64,000 nucleotides of DNA, from NCBI GenBank assembly GCA_023897205.1, contig JAHWDD010000007.1, forward strand, positions 682,001-746,000. Reading direction: 5' to 3'. The notes beneath the pieces were generated by a model. That model was not told the DNA's origin. It saw only the letters and a list, made by a program, of their open reading frames with translations, and ran no database searches. The stretch comes from Exophiala sp. HKRS030. Lineage: Eukaryota; Ascomycota; Eurotiomycetes; Chaetothyriales; Herpotrichiellaceae. Of this stretch, positions 34,161-44,438 are shown piece by piece; the first letter of the stretch is position 1; each line of letters begins with the position of its first letter. The position numbers were made by a program, and so were the translations under genes.

Positions 34161-34992
34161 CTACGCGTCCATCGCTCTGCCCGATCCATTGTCCACTGGT
34201 TCGAGCTTGATCCTCTTGCGTTCGGATCCACTAACATCCTCTTTTGCTCTTGCTGCAGCGCGTCGGATGTCAACCTCCGGGTCTTCCTAATATCATCATC
34301 AGAAAGACATCACTGAGCTGAAGTGTATGGCTTACCCGGCACAAATGTCTCATGACCCATTCCGTCCAAAGGGTTGAAGGGCGCGCTGTAGGGCCACGGC
34401 TTGAGCTTTCTGCAGCTGGCACTAGCAACATCTCCTCTGTCTTCACGGCATTGCCCTCAAAGCACTGCTTGCAGATGCTACCGTCGCTTGGAATGGGACT
34501 CATCTCGTCTTTGAGGCAGAAGTGGTCACACTTGGCACATTCGAACTTCTCCACGACATCATTGTGTGAGCCATCTTTCACACCCTTGTCGGCGATTGCT
34601 GGCAGCACCGACGGAAGTGACGTAATATCACCGGTAGCCACAGTGTTTGCGGGGGACCTGGGCAGGTCGTTGTGGCTGGATGTGGGTTCATGCTGCTGCT
34701 TGGACGATCTCGCAACCTTCAAAGCTTGAGTACGTCGTCTTTCCCGTGCAAGGCGCTCTTCTTCTTTCTTGCGAGCCCGTGATCGAACGTCGTGATCGAT
34801 TACGACACTCTGCTTGACACGCTTCCTCAGTACTGCCTTGGGCACATTGTAGGCCAAGTCGACCCAGAAATCGTCTTCGGCAGTGATCTTTGCCCACCAC
34901 TTCTTGGTGAACAGCCCTACACCCTCGGACGGGGCGTAGGCCTCAGGGATGTTTCCGGAGTAGCTGACCATACCCTCTGCGGGAGCCTCCAT
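34161..34992 (-). CDS. Hypothetical protein with a Cys-rich, possibly zinc-binding motif
   Basis: Two exons: 34992-34336 and 34286-34161, with a 49-bp phase-0 intron (260 aa). The N-terminal third is a compact domain (LFTKKWWAKITAEDDFWVDL and VPKAVLRKRVKQSVV). It is followed by a long charged helix rich in Arg, Glu and Lys, then a Ser/Thr-rich linker. Near residue 160 comes FECAKCDHFCLKDEM, then SICKQCF, giving two CxxC pairs about 20 residues apart that could bind one zinc ion. The last exon adds a basic KRIKLEP segment resembling a nuclear signal. The spliced C-terminus (EDPEVDIRRAAARAKEDVSG) is more protein-like than the unspliced alternative. I do not recognise the family. A nuclear or chromatin role is only an inference. 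Confidence 0.65.
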
Positions 34993-35558
34993 GGCGACAC
35001 AGTCTTTTGGTGATAGGTGTTTGGAAGCGTAGGGATGCTGAACTGCACGAAAGAGAGGGTGGTAAATGGGATGTGGAATTATTGCAGAGATTGGTAGTGA
35101 TTCGGAACCTAGTTACCTGGGGTTCTAGGCAGTCTCAAAACTGATGGTAGAAGAAGTTCCCGAGTGATCGCCACATCAGCTTGTTAGGAGCACCCTGACT
35201 GGGAGGTGATTCTGTGATATCAAGGCAACAACAAGTTTGAGATGGGCCCCGGGTGAGGGTAAAAGAGAAACCCAACGATATGGTTGATTAGATGGAAGAC
35301 CAAGTAGAGATATGAGAAGTCAAAGGTCCTGCATAGGATCAATCTGTTTTATGTAGCCCGCCTTCCAGGGGTGTCAGAGGGAGGTTTGAGAGGTGATCTC
35401 TTGAAAGGATGAGGTTGCCTGAGACAGGCCAAAGTGATGACCGGATGATGCGAGGGTCAATAGCTCGTCATAAAGGAAAAAATGAACGGGTAATGAGAAG
35501 TCCAGGAACTGGCAAGGTAAGGTGATACGCAGCGGATGATGAGTTTGTTGCTAAGAAA
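34993..35558. other. Intergenic region
   Basis: It lies between two minus-strand genes: the 3' end of RAD1 and the start of the hypothetical gene. No gene or repeat is seen. Confidence 0.5.
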
Positions 35559-36647
35559 CTACTCAGGCAGATTGTCCTCCTCCCTCTCTGTTTCCGTTCC
35601 ACTGAAACTATCATCCTCATCGCCAATTAATGGGACGAACCTGAAGTCAACGAAAGCAACACTTCCAGGAGACGGCGGCACATCTACGCCGCCATTTCCT
35701 TCGTCTCGCCGCGGGCCTGAGTTCCCTCCGTCGCCAAGGTCAATCATGAACTGGAGGCTGAGTACTCCTTGGCGGTCCTGTCGAATGCTGACCCTACTTG
35801 CTAGAGCCATGGCCCGGCCAGCTCTCTTGATCATGTCGAATTTGTATCTCTGTCTTATCTTGATGGGTCTGGTAGGAGTCCCCACAGAAAACGTCTCCAT
35901 CACAAGAGGCTGCTTCTTCCCTCTGGTACCGCTCGGAGTTGGTTCGTTCTTGGACTCTGGCATGAAGTCTACAGTACTATCTCCGAAAGGGCCTCCTTCA
36001 CCAGCCAACGCAAAGAAGGGAGCCGAAGCAGTGGACGCGTTGAGGACGAGAGTGGTCGGATTCGTCCCTGCAAGTTCGTTCATGGCATCATGTAACCAAG
36101 TGCTTCGCATAATGGCTCTCAAGCGCAAGGACTCTCGATCAAGCGGGATTCCACCATCGTCCTCGTAACCCTCTTGTGCTTCATACGTGTTCATCTCACA
36201 TGTTGTCGTCACGGAACCCTCTTGGATAGTTATTGTGAGCGGCGCACCAACTTCCTGGTAGGAGATTCGGCATGTTCCTCCTACTGCTAGAGCAGGAGCG
36301 TTGAAAGCATTGCCATATGACGAGGAAAATCCACCGTATGGATTTCGAGAAGAGGACGTGGTGTCGGCTATACCGAAGATCTGTAGCGTTTCGAGCAAGG
36401 CGACTATGGATATAGAAAAAGGTGGCAACATGTGCTCTTCATCGGTCACGTTCAAATTGTACGAAGAGAATAGTGCCTTGTCGAGAAATGTGAGGCCTTG
36501 GATTACCCGAGCTTCTTCAACCGAGAATCTTATACCAGAATGCGTTATCTGAACTTCTGCTCGTGGGGAGAACGATATACATCGGAGAAGAAGGTGCAAT
36601 TGTCTTGCAGAGGTGGAAACCGCGGTGAACAAGGGAGGGCTAGCCAT
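35559..36647 (-). CDS. RAD1: DNA-damage checkpoint clamp subunit Rad1 (9-1-1 complex)
   Basis: One exon of 362 aa. The start MASPPLFTAVSTSARQLHLLL and the blocks EVQITHSGIRFSVEEARVIQ and ALFSSYNLNVTDEEHMLPPF are characteristic of the Rad1/Rec1/Rad17(Sc) family, which adopts a PCNA-like fold. The protein joins Rad9 and Hus1 in the 9-1-1 ring, which is loaded at damaged DNA and activates the ATR/Mec1 checkpoint kinase. Length is a little above the usual 280-320 aa. The extra length comes from Gly/Ser-rich insertions (around NPYGGFSSSYGNAFN and near the C-terminus) and an acidic tail. Its start lies only 61 bp downstream of the OST5 stop on the same strand. Confidence 0.88.
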   Translation of the reverse strand: MASPPLFTAVSTSARQLHLLLRCISFSPRAEVQITHSGIRFSVEEARVIQGLTFLDKALFSSYNLNVTDEEHMLPPFSISIVALLETLQIFGIADTTSSSRNPYGGFSSSYGNAFNAPALAVGGTCRISYQEVGAPLTITIQEGSVTTTCEMNTYEAQEGYEDDGGIPLDRESLRLRAIMRSTWLHDAMNELAGTNPTTLVLNASTASAPFFALAGEGGPFGDSTVDFMPESKNEPTPSGTRGKKQPLVMETFSVGTPTRPIKIRQRYKFDMIKRAGRAMALASRVSIRQDRQGVLSLQFMIDLGDGGNSGPRRDEGNGGVDVPPSPGSVAFVDFRFVPLIGDEDDSFSGTETEREEDNLPE

Positions 36648-36708
36648 TTGTTGGGCTAGGTGCAGATATTGGAAGTAGATCTCCAGGTGAGCTCAGGGGA
36701 CGGCAATA

Positions 36709-37092
36709 TCAGACATATACACCAAAGCCACAAATGGCATACACGGCGCCGAATCTGTACGGGCATCAGCCACTGAATCATAGTTGAATGCGCTGTTGAC
36801 AAACCCAAATGCGAGAGAAGCGGGTATTCCGAACAGAGGAATGGAGAGAAGAGATCGGTCTGAGCAGCAGTTAGCCGTGTAATCTAAGTCGGAATGGGAA
36901 GTGTGACCTACTCAAGCCAAAAAGACCAGTGAGAATGAGACCTGTTCGAAATCAGCTGTGCAATTGTTGAGGGCAGCATTTCATCATACCGATAAGCAAC
37001 AGCAGCAGTCCCAAAGGGAGTTGGCTGTCTTTACCAACGGATGGCTGGAATGGGCTGCTTGCAGCTGCTTGCCAGACTTCGTGGAGCGACAT
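36709..37092 (-). CDS. OST5: Oligosaccharyltransferase subunit OST5/TMEM258 (four exons)
   Basis: Four very short exons: 37092-36990, 36941-36912, 36859-36805 and 36754-36709. The introns are 48, 52 and 50 bp. The sum is exactly 78 codons, giving 77 aa. Each splice keeps the frame, and the protein has two membrane helices (LPLGLLLLLIGLILTGLFGL and IPLFGIPASLAFGFGAVYAI). It ends in the FGVYV terminus that is also the end of yeast Ost5, with a related ending in human TMEM258. The FQPSV segment before helix 1 also fits. OST5 is a small subunit of the ER oligosaccharyltransferase that transfers the glycan in N-glycosylation. The gene is easily missed because no exon exceeds about 103 bp. It lies just upstream of RAD1. 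Confidence 0.85.
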
Positions 37093-37449
37093 TGACGAAG
37101 TATGGTGCCAGTTCTGTGGTAATGAGTCTAAGGCGATGGCGACTCGTGCTGATCTAGTATACGTATTGTCGTGGTGCTGATGTATGGAGAGCAAGGTGGT
37201 CTCAATAGTTATAACGCAGTTTCATGCCAGGGAAACTTTTCCGAGCATTATCAAATCTCCGAAGTTACGAGGCTGAAGAAGGCTGGACACTTGAGAGCAG
37301 CGCAGCCTCGTCTACACAAGGTACTTGTGATCATTCCATAGTAACTGCGCAAGATGATTAAAGTTCTCTCGAAGGGTATAAAATTGTGAACCCTCCCTAC
37401 ATGCTGAGGGCATCACTCGAGCACCTTTGCGTCATTCACCCTGCCAATC
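37093..37449. other. Intergenic region
   Basis: Upstream of OST5 and downstream of the Zn2Cys6 gene, both on the minus strand. No other feature is seen. Confidence 0.45.
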
Positions 37450-39733
37450 CTACAGTTCGGGCAAGGGCATATCTGCCGGATTGGACGAGTCTAAGAAACC
37501 TTGGAGTTGCCATAAAGGATTATTCTCCTCGTACGTGTCAAACCACAGTGTACGCGGAGAGAAGTCCAAGACCTGATCGCTGAATGCTTCGAATCCTCCA
37601 AAAGGCATGTCGTTGGCTCCTTCAGTTAGAGTAAACCCATGATTTTGCTCCGATATCCAGGGTGACTGGCCAGGAAACTGCGTGGATTGCAAAGTGGTCT
37701 CATATGGCTTGAAGTCAGTTTGATTCCCGGGCAGACTTTTCTGGCCACTGTTGTCGATTTCTCTCGCAACAGGGTCAGACGATGTAGATGTAGATTCCAT
37801 GACCGGCCTAGCAGAGCTAGAAGCCAACGATATGTTCTGCTGCTCATGAAGTACACCAAAAATGCTCCCGATTGCTCTCCTGTGACCGACCATCTTCTGA
37901 CGATCTCTCCGTTCGATGTAGATATGGCATGCTGCTTGAAGGAATTCGATGATAACAAGATGTCTCTGGGCGAGTGTATCATGCGGCGAGAGCAGTCGCA
38001 AAGCGGCTTGTGCGTCCTCAAGTGCCTTTTTTAATGGAAAAGATCTGTCAAGGTTCCCGAAGAAAGCAATTCCCGTGATCATAGCGGCCACAAAAACCGA
38101 GTTAACCACGAAAGGGAGTCGTTTCGGAACGTGTTTGCAGTTGTGGAGGACAGTTAGCAAATTAATCGATCGTACGGCAGAATCGACGCAGGCATCAACC
38201 AATGTCTGATTCGACGAACGAGTGGCATGTGTCGCTGTTTTGGTATTGGAGTCTCTCATTTCTTCGATGCTTACCGAAACATAATCGAGTAGGAAAGGCC
38301 TCGTGAGAAGGATAATCGACCAGTAGTATGCCTCTTTCAAATGAATGAGACCAATATTCGGGAGCCCTCCAGGGAGCCTCTCTTCTGGGCTGATGCCATC
38401 TTCTTTCAGGCCTTGCTGGAACAGCGCTGTCCAGTATCGATGCTCTTTGCTGATCCTTTGGACAGCTTCCGTACTGACCATCCTCTTAGCGTACACTTCG
38501 GTCTCGATGTGTTCGAAAATGGAGCAAAGATTCACCGCTGCGGAATAATTTTCCCTTTTTGTGGTGTCCCTGGTCTCCGAGGTGGAATACGGTCTTCCCA
38601 AAGAAGAACTCATCTGTATTGGTCAGTAGATAATTCTCAATTATTCGCAAGGAGGAAACGAGGTCCTGGCACCAAGCCCACAGCCACTAGATGTCAGTCG
38701 GACTTACAAAGCTATCCAGAACGCGAAGTACTTTCCAAGTTCTTTCCCTAGTTCTGCGTTCCGACTCGGCAAACAGGTCGGCGACGTCCTTTTTGTGAAG
38801 TCCCAAGGCATGAGCTGCTCTTGCGGCTGTGCCGAGCTGCATGAAAGCAGCGTTTCGCCTTGACGCCCCTAACATGTACATAGCAATCAGAACATGAGAC
38901 TGCACTGAAAGGAGACTCGGTTCTTCCATGTATAGCAAGGCTGTTAAATAGCGTCCATGATTGAAATACATTTCTGCGAGGTCATCCTTATCCTCCGCTG
39001 AAGTCTGAGCCCCTATGGCAAGGACGAGGTAGTAGATGGATCCGTAGGAATCGGTTTGGTCCGAGGTGCCGTCAATCCATTGGGGGAGATATGCCAGCAG
39101 ATCCGACTCGTCAAAAAGATCAAGGACACAATTCGTCGTGAACATATACTGTCTGATAAGTGCAGTCGCCTCTTCCAGTGTCGGCTTCAAGACGGCTTCA
39201 TTCCTTTGGGAGTCCAGCCAATGTCCCTGCCCCTGAGGTTGGGGTATGTCCTCAACCATCATGTGCCGTAAAGGATCTTCTGTGAAAGCACAGGTTCCTA
39301 TAGACGCTTCCACAAGCCTTCGAATATTTTGTAAAAAGGCAAGATTTGCTGAATCGCCGATGAACATGTACTTGCCTCTACTATCACGAATCAAACGGGT
39401 CAGCTGGGGCACAGGAGCCGTCGAGCCTTTGTCGTTTCCCATACTCTGACTGATTCTATCTGAGGCATGGTCAAGAACGCCGTCCGCAACCTTTTCGGCT
39501 TGAATGGTCTGGGGGGCGTGCTTAGTGACCTGAAACTGCGAGGATTGGGCTTCGTGCGCCTGGAACATTGGTCCATTTATGAAACGGCATTCCTGTTCGA
39601 CTCTTCTTGAGATGCACCGTCCACAAGGCAAGACTCCATTGCAGCGTTCCTTGCGCCTTTTGCAATTCTCACAGGCCTTGAGACAGCGGCGCCTCGTGTC
39701 ATCTGAGCTGTATCTGTGCGACATTTCTTGCAA
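37450..39733 (-). CDS. Zn2Cys6 transcription factor with fungal-specific regulatory domain
   Basis: Two exons: 39733-38708 and 38613-37450, with a 94-bp intron (729 aa). The binuclear zinc cluster has six cysteines at residues 21, 24, 31, 37, 40 and 49 (C-x2-C-x6-C-x5-C-x2-C-x8-C), with the basic KRRKERC segment for DNA contact. A fungal regulatory domain follows: YMLGASRRNAAFMQLGTA near residue 300, continuing across the splice as LDSF-MSSSLGRPYS. The C-terminal ~150 residues are Ser/Pro/Gln-rich and acidic, and may form an activation region. An in-frame Met at residue 4 is an alternative start. Target pathway is unknown. The gene faces the zinc-finger gene across a divergent region. Confidence 0.92.
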
Positions 39734-40186
39734 TCTGTATGGTCATCTCACATTTCAAGTCGCATCCTTTCTCCAATTTGCGCGAAAGGAAACATGACAA
39801 TCGCTGCTTGGGGACCACAGCGTTTGGTCGTCTGATACGAATGCGATACGACTGCTCAACGGCTTGATTGAACCAAATTCAGAGGTCCGTGCTCATTACG
39901 TATCAAGTATTATGATCGACCGTTTTGTACGGTGGACTATAGGTTCAGGCGAACCCGGACGACCGACGGCCAACAAGAATGTTTTCCACTTTCCACAATG
40001 GGAATGGTCTGTCTTCACTCCGTTTGTAGCCGCCATGACCACTGTCTTGCCAGACGGATTTACCAAAAGCCAACATATCATGTCACTCCAATGTAGATGA
40101 AAAGTACCATTTACAATTGTATAGAATGTCTCCTTATTGGCCGCACCCTGTACTGCCCATCGAAAGGAAGATGTCGTTGAGAAACT
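39734..40186. other. Divergent intergenic region
   Basis: Upstream of the Zn2Cys6 factor. TACTCCGTA lies at 40188-40196, at the edge of this stretch, where it coincides with the last codons of the candidate small antisense gene. No other feature is seen. Confidence 0.4.
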
Positions 40187-40522
40187 TTACTCCGTAACAT
40201 AGATGGCCAGAGGCTCAGCAAGAAGTTTCACGTTCTAGACCTTTGATTTTCACCTCTGGAAAAATCAAAGTGACTCACTTGTCGGTCTTGGGCAGTTCGG
40301 ACGGAAGATTGTTTGGCAGCACCTACGTCACCTGCTATTGTACCGAAAAACATATATACCAGGTAGATTGGCTGCAAGACAGGTGACATTAGCAAGAACA
40401 TTCCTGTTGTGAACTGCGCCTGCGCCTCCCAATCCATACCTAGAACTTACTTTCTCACGAACATCTTTATCATTGATGCCTCTAGCCGGTGAAACTCTCA
40501 CTACCGCTCCCACCGCGACCAT
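40187..40522 (-). CDS. Candidate small spliced gene antisense to the zinc-finger gene start
   Basis: Three possible exons: 40522-40451, 40371-40279 and 40234-40187, together 71 codons (70 aa). The first intron (40450-40372, 79 bp) is very convincing: a GTAAGT donor, a TTGCTAATG branch and a CCTGTCTTGCAG acceptor, all on the minus strand. Exon 2 encodes a hydrophobic segment IYLVYMFFGTIAG flanked by charged residues, like a small single-pass membrane protein, perhaps mitochondrial. The second intron (44 bp, no clear branch) is tentative; without it the frame stops at 40228. The start codon overlaps the second possible start of the plus-strand zinc-finger gene within CATG at 40520-40523. I do not recognise the protein. 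Confidence 0.4.
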
Positions 40523-41465
40523 GACCACCCTCAAAGGCGAATCACTTTCAAGTTATCCCCTCCTCGCAAGTCGAGAACAGACACCAAACAGTGATGAAGA
40601 TAAAACAGCCGACTCATCGTCTCCCCCCTCTCCCAGTACCGAATATGTTTTCAATGAAGCAGAATGTCTGTTCTGCAACGAGATGAGCACAGATTTGGAC
40701 CAAAATTTGGCCCATATGTCAAAAACTCATGGTCTATTTGTAGATTCGACGAATCTATTGGTAGATATGAGCACCCTCGTTGGATATTTTCATCTGGTCA
40801 TCTCCGGATATTACGAATGTCTCTACTGTGGAACACAGCGAAACACTCGGCAAGCAGTGCAGCAGCACATGATGGCAAAGGGACACTGCAAATATGATCT
40901 CACAAACAAGGAGGCTGAGTACAGAGACTTCTACGACTTCCCCACGTCAGATGCAGAAGAAGAATTGTACCACAATCTCCATGCCAGGCATTCCCCATAC
41001 GATACTCAACTTCGAGCGCAGGCCAGGACGAGGAGACAACGAGCAGCAAATGCTTCAGACGTCACTGGAACAGGCCACAATATTACCTCGTCTCCTTCTG
41101 ATCAAGCCTTGCAGACTCCGGCCGCATATGCACAGACCGATGCCGAAGTAACCCCAAGTGCTGCCGAGCCCACCTCTCGTTCCAATGCCGAAGTGAGTAC
41201 AAGAGCACTGAAGCAAGAATTTGCCCTCAACAGCCAGCTTGCACAACTTCGTGCTGAAGATCGGAGAAGTCTCATGCATTTACCGAGTTCACAACAAAGG
41301 GCAGTTCTTGCAAATCACCACAAACAAATGGAGAAGGCAAGAAGGACGGAGCAGACACATCGCGGTCGTTTGGAAACCGCTGGGAACATTTTCGGTCGTC
41401 TGGGCACAGTCAGATTGGTACGGCAGCCTCCCCATTTCGGAAATGTTTCTGGTCTGAATCGATGA
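40476..41465 (+). CDS. REI1/REH1-related C2H2 zinc-finger protein, short form
   Basis: One exon: 329 aa from the ATG at 40476, or 314 aa from the ATG at 40521. Two C2H2 fingers of the REI1 type are visible: ECLFCNEMSTDLDQNLAHM, ending in KTHGLF, and ECLYCGTQRNTRQAVQQHM, ending in KGHCKYDL. Rei1 and Reh1 act in cytoplasmic maturation of the 60S ribosomal subunit. The N-terminal finger and the DWHRYNLKRR-type block that precede this region in full-length Rei1 are absent here, and I find no upstream exon encoding them. So this is a shorter relative and may not do the same job. The C-terminus is basic (NRLETAG-like, RLVRQPPHFG). Confidence 0.75.
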   Translation: MPLAGETLTTAPTATMTTLKGESLSSYPLLASREQTPNSDEDKTADSSSPPSPSTEYVFNEAECLFCNEMSTDLDQNLAHMSKTHGLFVDSTNLLVDMSTLVGYFHLVISGYYECLYCGTQRNTRQAVQQHMMAKGHCKYDLTNKEAEYRDFYDFPTSDAEEELYHNLHARHSPYDTQLRAQARTRRQRAANASDVTGTGHNITSSPSDQALQTPAAYAQTDAEVTPSAAEPTSRSNAEVSTRALKQEFALNSQLAQLRAEDRRSLMHLPSSQQRAVLANHHKQMEKARRTEQTHRGRLETAGNIFGRLGTVRLVRQPPHFGNVSGLNR

Positions 41466-41967
41466 GCCTTCTGGGTTTCCGGGTTATGACATGGTATTGC
41501 CTTTGATGTGTAAGATTAGTGACCTGTTGTGGGGCTTGTCCATGATATTGCATGCATCATGGAATTGCGGATTCTCGACATCGTACGGAGTTTAAAGGCT
41601 CAAATAGCTCATTCTTAGAAGATGTGAAGTGGGAAGCAATAGACCTACATTGCCTGAATTGCTTCATGGAGTTTGCTGACTGTTTGTTGGTCCTTTTGAT
41701 TCACTAAGTCGCAAATTGACATCGACTCTCGCCGCTTATATATGCCAGGCACCATATTTTAAAACAGCGACAATGATGCCTGGAAGTGGTAATGATTTAC
41801 TCACTCCGCGTTCTCTCCAAAACGGAGACCACGATCTTTATGAGCGCCATTGATTCTTTCGATATTTGTGTCAAAGAGACAGTCGCGAATGTTACGTGTG
41901 AACTCTACGTCCGAATCTGTCATTGTCACATTCTTATCCAGGTTCCTGGGGGGGCAAATCTAGTACA
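41466..41967. other. Intergenic region upstream of GCN5
   Basis: A one-mismatch relative of the TACGGAGTA motif lies at about 41583. No gene is seen. Confidence 0.45.
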
Positions 41968-43456
41968 ATGGCGCTCATGAATGGCGAAAGTAAGTCGCGC
42001 GATGATCTACCGCGGGAGATGAGCCTGATTCTCATTGCTGACATCTTGCAGCTGTTAAAAGAAAGGCTTCAGAAGATGCTTCGTCGTCTCGGTCGAAGAA
42101 GGCGCGGACAGAATCCCCCAGTCTTGATGACGGTGCTGTCACAAAACACGAAGATGTAAGACTTTACTTTCCAATCCCTCACCAAAATAATCATGGCCAA
42201 GTTTCAAAAACCCACGCTCTGGTTGTGGCGATATGATTGCCCCTGTCTCCCACAGTGGTCCTGACTCAGAAGAATCATAAGCTAACGGAAAGATCTTGCA
42301 GTCTGACACCGAACCTCTAATCACACCCACTCCTGTCGATTTTCCCGAAAAGCCCGCTGTTATTGAGGAAAAGCAGGGTCAGATTGAGTTCAGAGTCGTT
42401 AACAACGACAACTCAAGAGAGCATAACATCATCCTGACTGGATTGAAATGTATTTTCCAAAAGCAGCTACCCAAGATGCCTAAGGACTACATTGCTCGGC
42501 TCGTATACGACAAGACACACCTTTCAATCGCAATCATAAAGCAACCTCTCGAAGTCGTGGGTGGAATCACATACCGACCATTCAACTCGCGAAAGTTTGC
42601 CGAGATTGTGTTTTGCGCTATCTCTTCAGATCAGCAGGTCAAAGGATACGGGGCACATCTCATGGCTCACCTGAAGGACTATGTGAAGGCCACCTCTCCA
42701 ATCATGTACTTCCTCACCTATGCCGACAATTACGCTATTGGCTACTTCAAGAAGCAGGGATTTACCAAAGAAATCACATTGGACAAATCCATATGGATGG
42801 GATATATCAAGGACTACGAAGGAGGTACTATCATGCAGTGCAGCATGCTCCCCAAGATCCGCTATCTACAGGTCCCCCGCATGTTGCAGAAGCAGAAGGA
42901 GGCAGTTATGGCCAAGATTCGGGCGGTGAGCAAGTCACATATTGTCCATCCTCCGCCGGCTGCATGGAAGAACGGTGTCTGCGAGATTGATCCAATGTCG
43001 ATAACAGCCATCAAGGAGTCAGGCTGGTCTCCCTCCATGGACGAACTCTCACGTCAACCCCGTCATGGCCCCAATTACAACCAGCTCCTGCATCTCCTCA
43101 ATGACATGCAGAACCACACCGCAGCTTGGCCTTTTGCTCAACCCGTGAACAAAGACGAAGTGCCAGATTACTACGAAGTGATCAAAGAGCCAATGGACCT
43201 GTCCACTATGGAGGAGCGCCTACAGAACGACCTGTACCCGAGACCAGACGATTTCATCAAAGATGCGAGGCTCATCTTCGATAATTGTCGCCGCTACAAC
43301 AACGAGACTACTCCTTACGCTAAAAGCGCAAACAAGCTAGAAAAGTTCATGTGGCAGCAAATCAAGAACATCCCCGAATGGTCGGTAAGTAATACTGTGA
43401 TCTTTTTCTTCCTCACTGTGTGTATGCTGACTTCTTTTTAGCATCTTGCAGAATAA
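41968..43456 (+). CDS. GCN5: Histone acetyltransferase GCN5 (SAGA/ADA catalytic subunit)
   Basis: Four exons: 41968-41989, 42052-42155, 42302-43384 and 43442-43456 (407 aa). The first exon codes only seven full residues and the last only HLAE plus stop; that end matches the short SHL-type terminus of Gcn5 proteins. The N-terminus is short and basic ([15 protein letters not shown]). The GNAT domain (about 75-225) has the catalytic Glu143 in [11 protein letters not shown] and the acetyl-CoA loop QVKGYG. The bromodomain (about 300-400) shows [14 protein letters not shown] and the acetyl-lysine pocket Asn in NCRRYNNET. Gcn5 acetylates histone H3 as part of SAGA and ADA and activates transcription. 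An alternative acceptor in exon 4 would give a different tail, which I consider less likely. Confidence 0.95.
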
Positions 43457-44438
43457 TTCCGAGGTCGAAATTCACACTGTTTGCTGCCAATAACACTGTG
43501 GTCAGCTCTTGTTCTAGCGTTCACATCAACCAAGCAAAGGCGGGCGTTTGGAATGGAAGGGATATTGACGATCAACTCCTCTTAACCTGGGCAGACATAG
43601 GTGCAGAAGTCAGAGGCTACTGATTTTGCTCTCTATTTATGACTAGACATCACAGCCTAAGTTGGCTACCATGGGGTTTGAGCGAGAGTTGCTTGGGGTG
43701 AATTTCTAACCTAGGTTCGGCGTTGTAGCAGGGCACCAGAGATCCGAGGCGGCTCTGCATTTCACTCATCTTTGGAGATTAGTTGAGTGGCTAAGTGCTT
43801 TTATCCTGCTATGTGGTGACTTAGGTCTTTTTGTTTGATACCCTAGATGCGTGAATGAGCTAGCAATGAGAATACGAATGAATCATGAATGAAATTTCAC
43901 TGAGTGTTTACTTTGACTGGTTGCTTTGATTGATGGTCGTTGATTTGGTTGCAGACTGGCAGCAATTCCGGAGTGTGACCAATTGTGAGTGGCCGTTGCC
44001 CCCCTGTAAGTCCGTTGCGCAACCAACTTCCAAGATTCATCGCAGTCTCACCACGACTTTATCACTTCTTCCAACTGACCACGACATCTTCCTCTGCTGA
44101 AACAGTCAAGATCAATCTCCTCTTCCTTGACGCACTCGCTTTTACATGATCGTTCGCTATAAGGCATAACTCCAGTGCGAGTCACATCCCGAGCTTGTTT
44201 ACCCGCTTCGCGTACCCGATCTCAGCTCTTGCGACAACACCTGCGCTCGTTCAGACACCGAGTCCATGCCAAATTTTCACACCTTCTGCTCATAACACGA
44301 CGAGGATTGGATAGAAGTCATAGCCAGCGCAAGTTGGACGCTCAGCAGTACTGACAGAGCAACCAAAAGCCACTGCGGACCGAGAAGCCACCCCGAAGAC
44401 AGTAGTGGTTACTTGCATCCTGGCACATACCAGCAACA
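43457..44438. other. Intergenic region between GCN5 and the RAX1-like gene
   Basis: Both flanking genes are on the plus strand. The last ~400 bases are C/T-rich and are probably the promoter and leader of the RAX1-like gene. No gene is seen. Confidence 0.5.
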
